The notes below the pieces were generated by a model that was not told the DNA's origin, did not search any database, and saw only the letters and a program-made list of their open reading frames with translations. A stretch of 10,228 nt of DNA from an uncultured Lachnospiraceae bacterium. Its GTDB lineage: Bacteria > Bacillota > Clostridia > Lachnospirales > Lachnospiraceae. The DNA lies in assembly GCA_905209865.1 (NCBI GenBank), contig CAJLUP010000064.1:1-10228 (forward strand), in the 5' to 3' direction. Of this stretch, positions 1 through 6,222 are shown in pieces. Both the position numbers and the translations under genes were made by a program. The first letter of the stretch is position 1, and each line of letters begins with the position of its first letter.

Positions 1-22
1 AATCAAGCATTTTTCAAGACAA

Positions 23-736
23 TCAACTAATTTCATCATAAATAAATAACTGTTTTAGTTTTTCTAATTCTTCTGATTTCTCAAAAGTAAGAGGATAATC
101 TTTTCTTTTCCATGCCAGAACAAGCAAATATTCGGAATATCCGTATTCAGCGGAAGTGCGTTCGAGAAACGGCACGCTTATTTTGTCGTTTGTAGCGGCA
201 ACAAACTCTCTTGCCATTTGGATAGAATGGTCATCAATATTACAACAGTCAACCCCATATCTGTAATGTAAAAGAGCGATTAAAAAGCGAATGCGATATT
301 CATTTCCTGTCACTTTGTTTTTATTGACGCCAAGTCCGATCTCATGGAGATAATTCACGCAATTTTGCCTGATGCGATAAGCGCTTGGACGAGTGAGATA
401 ATGTTCTTCTGAAAACTCGGCAAAAGATTCGTGAGAGTCATTCGTTATCATATAACATAGACATTTTAATACATCGGAGTTTTTATAAATGGCGTGAAAG
501 ATATCGAAAAATGCAGTCTCATCATAAACTTCAATCCTGAGAGTTGTAGAATTTTTTGAAATTTCAGCAAGTCCCTGCAGATCAAAATTGAGTTCGGTGA
601 TTAACGATGCTATGCTTGCCGGACTGGTCTTAGTCTCTTTGGATAAATCTTTAATTAAAACGGAATGACTTACATAAAGGATAGAGAAAATTTGAAACTT
701 TTTCTGTATATTATTTTCTAAAAATTTATCAAGCAT
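23..736 (-). CDS. Mga/RofA-family transcriptional regulator, C-terminally truncated
   Basis: Divergently encoded regulator next to a pilus operon, the position held by RofA/Nra in streptococcal FCT islands. The 237-residue product has a first helix-turn-helix at about residues 24-52 (VLIKDLSKETKTSPASIASL). A second Mga-type winged helix lies at about 103-155, with the typical VTGNEYRIRFLIALL wing and strand. Family members (Mga, RofA, Nra) are about 500 residues, so only the DNA-binding half is present. The frame ends at TGA (23-25). Shifting by one base near 29-31 restores an open frame to the window edge reading DELVDCLEKCLI, which points to a frameshift rather than a natural end. The start is ATG at 734-736, with GGAGGT (745-750) 8 nt upstream. 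It probably controls the operon starting at 1004. The family call is by motif recognition. Confidence 0.75.
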   Translation of the reverse strand: MLDKFLENNIQKKFQIFSILYVSHSVLIKDLSKETKTSPASIASLITELNFDLQGLAEISKNSTTLRIEVYDETAFFDIFHAIYKNSDVLKCLCYMITNDSHESFAEFSEEHYLTRPSAYRIRQNCVNYLHEIGLGVNKNKVTGNEYRIRFLIALLHYRYGVDCCNIDDHSIQMAREFVAATNDKISVPFLERTSAEYGYSEYLLVLAWKRKDYPLTFEKSEELEKLKQLFIYDEIS

Positions 737-1003
737 AACTGCATACCTCCGATTATCCGGCTTTTCTTAGATGATAGTATATGCAAATGTGAAAATCAAC
801 AATTATATAAAAAAGTATCAGAAAATGAAAAAATATAAAGCAGAATTTGAGATGAAATTTTTGGTAAGTGGGTATAGAATGTGGAATGATTTGTTTTGAA
901 AGGTATGTCGAAAAAGAAAGAAGGGAAGAAATGAGTTAGAAGGTGATGGGGAAGGAGCAGCTAGGAGAAATGATTTGAAAGAATCGGAAAAGGATAGAAG
1001 ACT
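737..1003. other. Divergent intergenic region with purine-rich leader
   Basis: This 267-nt region separates the regulator from the pilus operon and should hold the promoters and regulator sites for both. The left part (751-900) is AT-rich. On the plus strand only a weak promoter candidate is visible: TTGAGA (847-852) and TATAGA (873-878), with an over-long 20-nt spacer. From 898 to 1003 the plus strand is about 80% purine (21 pyrimidines in 106 nt). It ends in AAGGA (990-994), 9 nt before the adhesin ATG. No convincing operator repeat or riboswitch was recognised. Confidence 0.5.
771..799 (-). promoter_or_regulatory. Candidate sigma-70-type promoter for the divergent regulator
   Basis: Reading the minus strand, TTGATT (794-799) is followed by a 17-nt spacer and TATCAT (771-776). 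Transcription would begin near 764, giving a leader of under 30 nt that contains the GGAGGT ribosome binding site. Spacing and placement fit well, but both hexamers are imperfect and the surrounding DNA is very AT-rich, so chance matches are easy. Confidence 0.4.
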
Positions 1004-3424
1004 ATGAGATTAAAACAACATAAAAAAACTATGTTGGTGTTTCTTTTGATTCTTGCGATGATGCTGTCTGCCGGTGTTTTCAATGTCCATGCAGAAAGCA
1101 ATGCTTTCCGGGAGACAGAGCCGTTATCAGCGCAGGAAAATCAGAAGACAGACTTGCAGAAGAAAGATTCTGTGACAAGTCCGCCCGGAGAAGATCCGCA
1201 GGTTACTGTTGAAGATATAAGTTCTGATACCGAAGAAACTGATCGAGAGGATGAAACGGCGATGCCAGAGCTGGAAAAAAATGATCAAGATGACAAAACG
1301 GCGACATTGGATAGAGAAGAAAATGATCGGGATGACAAAACGACACCGTCGGATACAGGAGAAACGAATCAAGAGGATGAAACTGATGTTTTAGAAACAG
1401 AAGAAGGGTTTTTGGATCAGGCTTTAAATACACCGTTATTAGAGACAAACGGACTTTCTATTATTTATGAAAAAGGAACGCATTATATTATAGATCCCCG
1501 ATATCCCGGTGAAAAAATTATGCTCTTTTGCATGAATAATAAGCTTCATTGGCCCCATCATACGAGTGAGATGGGCAATGTGCAAGTACCGAATTATACC
1601 GAAGGGTATTTGACACCGGAAGATTTTGCTTCTCAGCAGGATTATGATGAATGCATGCGCCGGTTGTCGAAACTGCTCTATGCAGGCTATCCGCATAATG
1701 GAGAGAGATTATATAAGATTGTAGAAAATTCAGAATTATATATTCCTACAGAAACGGAATTTAATGAAATGCTGATTGTTCCGCCGGAACTTCAAAAGGC
1801 ATTTCCATATTTGGGACATCATGCGTTTACTTATCAAGACTGGGTGGCGAAGGATGAAGAACATTTAAAGGAATTATCTGCTTTTGTTGGGGAAGTCGGC
1901 AAACTTTATCCGAACGGACAGACGGATACCGGACTGACGTATTCTAAAATTACTGCAATGCCGTTTTATAAAGCTTCCTTATGTGTCGTGAATGCAACGC
2001 AGAAGGATACGCCATTACAGATTTTCTCATATTTTTATCCGGGATCTTATTTTGTGACAGAGGAACAGGCATACAATGCGACTCAGAAAGCAGTCTGGAG
2101 ATTACTGCACTCCTATAATATTCCTGACAATGACATAAGTAATCTGAACGATACGCAATTAGGACAGATCTTATATGCATATTCGGAAAAAGGCGAGCTG
2201 TTAAATTATGAGCCTTCATTGGGAGATATTCATCTGTCGGGGAGTTTAAAATTCCGATATAATCCCAAGGATGGTCTTTGGCATAGCGGGAGTCTGCAGG
2301 TGATCGAACCGCCGGAGTATCATGGGATTTATCATTTAGAGCTGCCGAAAGGGATGACTGCTTTATGTGATAATTTGTCTTATGTATATGGGAATGAAGA
2401 ATATGAGCTGGTTTCCGATCATGAACCGAAAACAGAAGACACTTTTGGGATTCGTGCACAATTTATTTGGCTGAAAGAATTTAAACAGTATTCCCCTACT
2501 CCGGATATAGAGGTAAAAGGGAAGAAATTCCAGCATATGATCGGCGCTGTTATTCGTACAAAAGAATTATCTGCAAATGTTCCGGTCGGAGTAAATAAAG
2601 TAGGTGGGCTGTCTGTTACGAAGCATGTTGTCGGAGAAGAAAATTGTCAGGAAGAGTTTGAGTTTGAACTCAGGCTGCCATACCATACGAGCATTAACGG
2701 GCTTTACGGGGATTTGGAATTTCATGATGGAGCTGCGAGATTTAGTTTGAGAGATAACGAAACGAAAACAGCAGACAATCTTCCTGAAGGCGCTATGTAT
2801 GAAGTAACTGAGCTGGAGACAAAAAAATATCAAGTCGGCACGACCAATAATAAAGGCGAAATCGTTAAAGATGATATAACAGAAGTTACATTTACAAATA
2901 CAAAACGTCCTGATTTGTTGTTGTATAAAATCGTAACAGGTGAAACAGGAGACAAGACAAGAAAATTTACATTTGTTATACACCTTAAAGATAAGGACGG
3001 TAATCCGGTAAACGGAGACTATGAGTACATGGGCGGTGTGAAAAATGGTTTTGAACAGGAAACAACAAAACCTGAGGATGGAACGATAACATTTGTGGAC
3101 GGTACGGCAGAAATATCTTTATCACACGGACAGCAGATCCTGCTTCAGAATCTTCCGCCTAAAGCAATTTATAAAATAACGGAAAAAGAAGCGAATCAAG
3201 ATCATTATACGACAACTTATAATCAGAATACAGAAAGTGCAGAAGGAATATTAAATGACGATTTTGTCGTTGAAGTAGTAAATAAGAAAGGATTTGTGCC
3301 GAATACAGGAACCGGTGATATAAACAGACGCGGGATCGGTACATGGATTGCAGTTTCTATAGTTGCAATGCTGCTTCCGTTGTCAGTATGTTTTTTTCGT
3401 CGGCATAAAGGATTGACAAAATGA
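1004..3424 (+). CDS. Thioester-domain (TQXA) wall-anchored adhesin, Cpa-like minor/tip pilin
   Basis: Large surface protein of 806 residues. A signal peptide (1-30) ends VHA|ES. An acidic, probably disordered region (31-140) contains four 14-residue repeats. A thioester domain follows (about 150-440): Cys176 in LFCMNN and Gln361 in TQKAVW are the expected Cys-Gln thioester pair used for covalent attachment to host targets. A beta-rich linker domain lies at about 440-530. Two CnaB-like domains have predicted isopeptide triads Lys540/Glu603/Asn632 and Lys642/Glu727/Asn760. A VPNTG sorting signal (765-769), a hydrophobic segment (about 779-798) and a basic tail close the protein. This layout matches streptococcal Cpa, the adhesive pilus tip. 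An in-frame TAG at 995 rules out a longer start; the site is AAGGA 9 nt upstream. It overlaps the next gene by 4 nt (ATGA). It is likely incorporated into the pilus by the sortase at 5086. Residue roles are inferred from family motifs. Confidence 0.88.
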   Translation: MRLKQHKKTMLVFLLILAMMLSAGVFNVHAESNAFRETEPLSAQENQKTDLQKKDSVTSPPGEDPQVTVEDISSDTEETDREDETAMPELEKNDQDDKTATLDREENDRDDKTTPSDTGETNQEDETDVLETEEGFLDQALNTPLLETNGLSIIYEKGTHYIIDPRYPGEKIMLFCMNNKLHWPHHTSEMGNVQVPNYTEGYLTPEDFASQQDYDECMRRLSKLLYAGYPHNGERLYKIVENSELYIPTETEFNEMLIVPPELQKAFPYLGHHAFTYQDWVAKDEEHLKELSAFVGEVGKLYPNGQTDTGLTYSKITAMPFYKASLCVVNATQKDTPLQIFSYFYPGSYFVTEEQAYNATQKAVWRLLHSYNIPDNDISNLNDTQLGQILYAYSEKGELLNYEPSLGDIHLSGSLKFRYNPKDGLWHSGSLQVIEPPEYHGIYHLELPKGMTALCDNLSYVYGNEEYELVSDHEPKTEDTFGIRAQFIWLKEFKQYSPTPDIEVKGKKFQHMIGAVIRTKELSANVPVGVNKVGGLSVTKHVVGEENCQEEFEFELRLPYHTSINGLYGDLEFHDGAARFSLRDNETKTADNLPEGAMYEVTELETKKYQVGTTNNKGEIVKDDITEVTFTNTKRPDLLLYKIVTGETGDKTRKFTFVIHLKDKDGNPVNGDYEYMGGVKNGFEQETTKPEDGTITFVDGTAEISLSHGQQILLQNLPPKAIYKITEKEANQDHYTTTYNQNTESAEGILNDDFVVEVVNKKGFVPNTGTGDINRRGIGTWIAVSIVAMLLPLSVCFFRRHKGLTK
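1235..1402 (+). repeat. Four tandem 42-bp units in the adhesin N-terminal acidic region
   Basis: Residues 78-133 of the adhesin fall into four 14-residue units: ETDREDETAMPELE, KNDQDDKTATLDRE, ENDRDDKTTPSDTG and ETNQEDETDVLETE. Each is 42 bp with no gaps. Units 2 and 3 are closest at DNA level. The conserved core is N/T-D/N-x-x-D-[DE/DK]-T. The repeats sit between the signal peptide and the thioester domain. Confidence 0.8.
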
Positions 3425-3927
3425 CAGAGCAGAAAAAATCAATAAAAGAAGAACTATTATTTTTATTTTTGAAAATCGTTATTTTTGTGATGCTGCTTGC
3501 AATAATGTTTTTCTTTGTGTTCGGCATTTACCGCTGCAGTGACAATATGATGGCTCCGGCTGTGAAAGACGGAGACCTGGCTGTTTATTACCGACTGCAA
3601 AAAGAATTCAAACCGTCGGACATTGTCATTGTAGAAAAAAACGGAGAAACAGAGGCGCGCAGGATTATCGCGGGATGCGGCGACAGCGTAGATATTACGG
3701 CAGAGGGATTAAAAATCAATGGATATCTGCAGCAGGAAACAGGAATTTATATGGAAACACTTCCATATACAGAAGGGATTTCTTTTCCTCTTACAGTAGG
3801 AAAAGATGAATATTTTGTATTGGGAGATCATCGTACCGATGCGAAAGACAGCAGGATATATGGAACTGTTAAAAAAGAAGAAATCAAAGGTACGGTAATT
3901 ACCCTGCTTCGTCACAGGGGATTTTAA
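3421..3927 (+). CDS. Signal-peptidase-I-like protein lacking the catalytic dyad (SipA-like pilus assembly factor)
   Basis: The 168-residue S26-family fold has a cytoplasmic N-terminus, one membrane helix (about 12-36) and an extracellular domain. Family boxes are visible: NMMAPAVKDGD (42-52) at the place of the SMxP nucleophile box, RRIIAGCGD (80-88) at the place of KRxxGxPGD, and GDHRTDAKDSRIYG (135-148) matching box E. The nucleophilic Ser is Met43 and the general-base Lys is Arg80, so peptidase activity is not expected. Streptococcus pyogenes SipA/LepA, encoded between cpa and fctA, likewise lacks the Ser/Lys dyad and is needed for pilus polymerisation. By position and residue loss this is its counterpart. 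Its ATG overlaps the adhesin stop by 4 nt, so it is probably translationally coupled; no separate strong ribosome site is seen. The fold is clear; the chaperone role is inferred. Confidence 0.82.
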   Translation: MTEQKKSIKEELLFLFLKIVIFVMLLAIMFFFVFGIYRCSDNMMAPAVKDGDLAVYYRLQKEFKPSDIVIVEKNGETEARRIIAGCGDSVDITAEGLKINGYLQQETGIYMETLPYTEGISFPLTVGKDEYFVLGDHRTDAKDSRIYGTVKKEEIKGTVITLLRHRGF

Positions 3928-3981
3928 TCATAACTGCTTTTGGCAGATGATATATAAAAAGAAAGAAAAGAGGAAAAAAGA

Positions 3982-5073
3982 ATGATAAACAAAAAAAGAC
4001 TCGGAGCGTTATTAGCAGCAGGAACAATGATCGTGGGGATGAACATTACCGCTTTTGCACAAGATCCCAAAGCGATTCCGAATGTTGGAACAGGAACAGA
4101 GAATGCACCTGCTGTGGTTTCTGTTACAAAAGATTTTGAGATGGCGGAAGGTCTTTCTATTCCAAGTGTAACTTTTAATTTTGCCGCAGCCAAGGTAACG
4201 CCGGATGCTCCGGATGCTGCAATCCAGCCGATTCAATATAGCAGCGCTGATGCGAAAGGAAATGCAGACAATGGAAAATACATCCTCTCTAAAGAATCTG
4301 CAATTACATTCGGCGCATTTCCGCATGCCGGAGAATATGTTTATACAGTGACGGAAAACAAAGAAAATGCGGAGGGAGTTACTTATTCTGCAGATAAATA
4401 TACATTGCGGGCACAAGTTGCGAATAAACAAGACGGTGGTTTGTATGTGAAAAACATAACGGCAGAAAAAGGAACAAACAACGGAACAGGTGAAAATAAA
4501 GTTGATCAAATTTTATTTACGAATACATATCGTAAAAATGCTTCCCTTATTATTGAAAAAAAGACAACCGGAGAACTGGCAGATAAGACGAAAAAATTTG
4601 ATTTTACAATTACTTTTGAAAAATCAGCGACAGAAGGTACTTTGACTGATTTTACAGGTACAATTACAAGAAAAGGAAATACAACAGAGCAGCTCTCCTG
4701 TACAAACGGAAAAGCTGAATTCCAATTAGCAGACGGCGATAGACTGACTTTTACAGATCTTCCGGCAGGTACGAAATACAAAGTAACGGAAAAAGGGGTA
4801 ACAGACGGATATGTGGCATATGTAAAGGTTACGGACAACGGAACACAGGGAATGGTTATTAACGGAACGGATGATAAAGACCTGGTTACTTCCGCCAATG
4901 GAAATTATATAGGCGAAAAAGAAAATAAGGTTGAATTTGAAAACAGATACAATGAAGTTCCGATCACAGGTATTATCATGAATAATCTTCCGTTTATTCT
5001 TATGATCGGCGCTGCTGTTGTTGCATTTGTCACGCTGTCTGTTATAAAAAGACGCAGAACGTCTGACAAATAG
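3982..5073 (+). CDS. FctA-like major backbone pilin with two isopeptide domains
   Basis: Pilin precursor of 363 residues, close in size to streptococcal FctA/Spy0128. A signal peptide (1-26) ends AFA|Q. Domain 1 (about 44-184) has predicted isopeptide residues Lys50 (VSVTK), Glu125 (YTVTEN) and Asn181 (LFTN). Domain 2 (about 187-323) has Lys193 (IIEKKTTG), Glu270 (YKVTEK) and Asn321 (EFEN). Both have the streptococcal pilin isopeptide-domain pattern. The sorting signal is VPITG (326-330), followed by a hydrophobic helix (about 333-354) and an RRR tail. Lys173, 8 residues before Asn181, is a candidate for the intersubunit linkage, by analogy with Lys161/Asn168 of Spy0128. AGAGGA (3969-3974) sits 7 nt before the ATG. 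It lies 54 nt after the SipA-like gene and directly before the sortase likely to polymerise it. Domain assignment is confident; the linkage lysine is a guess. Confidence 0.87.
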   Translation: MINKKRLGALLAAGTMIVGMNITAFAQDPKAIPNVGTGTENAPAVVSVTKDFEMAEGLSIPSVTFNFAAAKVTPDAPDAAIQPIQYSSADAKGNADNGKYILSKESAITFGAFPHAGEYVYTVTENKENAEGVTYSADKYTLRAQVANKQDGGLYVKNITAEKGTNNGTGENKVDQILFTNTYRKNASLIIEKKTTGELADKTKKFDFTITFEKSATEGTLTDFTGTITRKGNTTEQLSCTNGKAEFQLADGDRLTFTDLPAGTKYKVTEKGVTDGYVAYVKVTDNGTQGMVINGTDDKDLVTSANGNYIGEKENKVEFENRYNEVPITGIIMNNLPFILMIGAAVVAFVTLSVIKRRRTSDK

Positions 5074-5085
5074 TGTTAAAAAACA

Positions 5086-5844
5086 GTGTTTAATTGGAAG
5101 AAAATCATTCGGACAGCGGATAAAGCGGTCAACTTGTTGATTGTATTGTGCTTTCTGCCGATCCTTTGTTATGGAATATATGTTTTGTGGGACTCGCAGC
5201 ACATCAATCAACAGGCGGATGCTTCGCTTTATGAAACGTACCGCCCAACCGAAAAAACGGATTTGTCGTTTGAAGAACTTAAAAAACATAATCCTGAAAT
5301 ATTAGGATGGCTTACGATAAAAGATACGAATATTGATTATCCGTTCGTGCAGGCAGAGAATAACTCGAAGTACGTCAATATGGATATATGGGGGAACTTT
5401 TCTTTATCTGGAAGTATTTTTCTTGATTGTCGAAACAAGAAAGATTTTTCGGATTTTAATCATATTGTTTATGGGCATCATATGGCAAAAGGCGTTATGT
5501 TCGGAGAGATACAATATTATGAAGAAGCGACTTATTTTGAAAAGCATTTGGAAGGTTCTTTATATTATGAGAATGCATGGCATGATGTAGAATTTTTTGC
5601 TTTTCTTCATGCGGATGCATACGATGCGACGGTGTTTGATCCTGCGCTGAACCAAGACAATATGCAGGATTATTTGGATTATATCAGGAAAAACGCAATC
5701 AATTACAGAGAACTTTCCTTTCAATCGAAAGAAAGATTTATCACATTATCTACCTGTACTTCGGATAGTACAAATGGCAGACATCTTCTGATAGGAAGAA
5801 TTTTGAACAGAAAAGGAATGGATATTACAGATAATTATGAATAG
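5086..5844 (+). CDS. Class B sortase (SrtC2-like pilus polymerase)
   Basis: Membrane transpeptidase of 252 residues that should cut VPxTG signals and join pilin subunits. It has an N-terminal membrane anchor (about 15-37) and then the class B core: IDYPFVQ (83-89), SGSIFLD (108-114), YGHHM with catalytic His131, TLSTC with Cys224, and Arg232 in NGRHLLIGR. In type-2 streptococcal FCT pili the polymerase is also class B, and lies directly after fctA as here. The start is GTG at 5086. The frame has a TAA at 5077-5079 and no internal Met until after residue 95, so GTG is the only start that keeps the membrane anchor. No Shine-Dalgarno is visible in the 12 nt after the pilin stop, suggesting weak, re-initiation-dependent translation. 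It is the last gene of the operon; the terminator follows at once. Confidence 0.88.
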   Translation: MFNWKKIIRTADKAVNLLIVLCFLPILCYGIYVLWDSQHINQQADASLYETYRPTEKTDLSFEELKKHNPEILGWLTIKDTNIDYPFVQAENNSKYVNMDIWGNFSLSGSIFLDCRNKKDFSDFNHIVYGHHMAKGVMFGEIQYYEEATYFEKHLEGSLYYENAWHDVEFFAFLHADAYDATVFDPALNQDNMQDYLDYIRKNAINYRELSFQSKERFITLSTCTSDSTNGRHLLIGRILNRKGMDITDNYE

Positions 5845-5847
5845 AAA

Positions 5848-5878
5848 GAAAGCAGTCATGGCTTATGGCTGCTTTTTT
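5848..5878 (+). terminator. Intrinsic terminator of the pilus operon
   Basis: AGCAGTCAT (5851-5859) pairs with ATGGCTGCT (5865-5873) across a GGCTT loop, giving nine pairs including one T-G. Flanking A residues (5848-5850) can extend the stem into the run of six T (5873-5878). It begins 6 nt after the sortase stop. Confidence 0.93.
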
Positions 5879-6076
5879 GCAATGGAGACGAGCCAAAGTC
5901 CGGGTTTGCCCGGAATTTTGGCGATCGCTTACAATTCCCAAATGTGCCTTTTGGCGCTTCCGGTGATTTAGGGACAGCTGTTACATCGGATCATCAATTC
6001 GAATGCAGAAGATTCACGAAACGAGGCGGAACGGAAAAGATGTATGAATTAAAAAACAGAAGAATAAACGGCTGAT
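5879..6076. other. GC-richer, hairpin-rich intergenic segment of unknown nature
   Basis: Nothing codes here convincingly. Bases 5881-6040 are 49% G+C by count, visibly higher than the AT-rich genes on either side. The segment holds a long imperfect hairpin (5892-5922), a smaller hairpin at 5944-5957 (five pairs, TTTT loop), and perfect 8-bp palindromes at 5921-5928 (GCGATCGC), 5974-5981 (ACAGCTGT) and 5997-6004 (ATTCGAAT). The frame of the sortase stays open past its stop until 6075, but no usable start or ribosome site accompanies it. It could be a dispersed intergenic repeat, a decayed gene end or a small RNA. I cannot decide between them. Confidence 0.45.
5892..5922. repeat. Long imperfect inverted repeat (13-bp hairpin)
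   Basis: GCCAAAGTCCGGG (5892-5904) pairs with CCCGGA (5909-5914) and TTTTGGC (5916-5922) around a TTTG loop. This gives 13 pairs with one G-T and one bulged A at 5915. No T-run follows, so it is not a classical terminator, and the operon terminator already lies upstream. Confidence 0.7.
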
Positions 6077-6100
6077 ATATGAATAAAAGCGTGTTATAAT
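6072..6100 (+). promoter_or_regulatory. Sigma-A-type promoter with extended -10 for xth and downstream genes
   Basis: CTGATA (6072-6077, four of six consensus positions), a 17-nt spacer and a perfect TATAAT (6095-6100) are preceded by the extended -10 dinucleotide TG (6092-6093). Transcription should start near 6107, about 116 nt before the xth ATG. This is the best promoter in the window. Confidence 0.75.
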
Positions 6101-6106
6101 CAAATG

Positions 6107-6222
6107 AAAGTTTTAGACAAGCAGTTTCCCGCAGAAACAGAGTGTGTTATTATGAGATTGTTTGAGCAAAATACTTTAGGAAAGTATAGAAGTTCTCGAT
6201 ATTTTACGAGAGGAGGATAAAT
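6107..6222 (+). other. xth 5' leader with three short hairpins
   Basis: The leader contains three perfect stems: GTTTC/GAAAC (6124-6128 with 6134-6138), ATACTTT/AAAGTAT (6171-6177 with 6181-6187, 3-nt loop) and TCTCG/CGAGA (6194-6198 with 6207-6211). The last ends on the first base of the AGGAGG ribosome site (6211-6216), which lies 6 nt before the ATG at 6223. No known riboswitch or T-box was recognised. The structures could affect mRNA stability or ribosome access. Confidence 0.4.

Noticed and set aside
946..978. Ten-codon upstream frame (MGKEQLGEMI) in the adhesin leader
   Set aside because: The purine-rich leader makes short open frames likely, no properly spaced ribosome site precedes it, and no attenuator-like stems accompany it.
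1950..2459. Antisense 169-codon frame opposite the adhesin
   Set aside because: No ribosome site or recognisable domain; the plus-strand adhesin is continuous and domain-rich through this region.
3928..3981. Small CTGC/GCAG stem between the SipA-like gene and the pilin as a possible terminator
   Set aside because: Only four pairs and no T-run; the operon most likely continues through it.
5921..5928. GCGATCGC, identical to the cyanobacterial HIP1 octamer
   Set aside because: A single occurrence in a non-cyanobacterial context; treated as part of the local palindrome-rich segment only.
5845..6075. Open frame continuing from the sortase stop (possible stop-codon readthrough extension or gene remnant)
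   Set aside because: A strong terminator falls inside it at 5848-5878. There is no start with a ribosome site, and the sortase already ends normally after its catalytic Arg and final strand.
6104..6220. 38-codon frame MKVLDKQF... ending on the xth ribosome site
   Set aside because: Its ATG lies 4 nt after the -10 box, at or before the predicted transcription start. It and the internal Met17 have no ribosome site, and its C-terminus is just the translated AGGAGG region.
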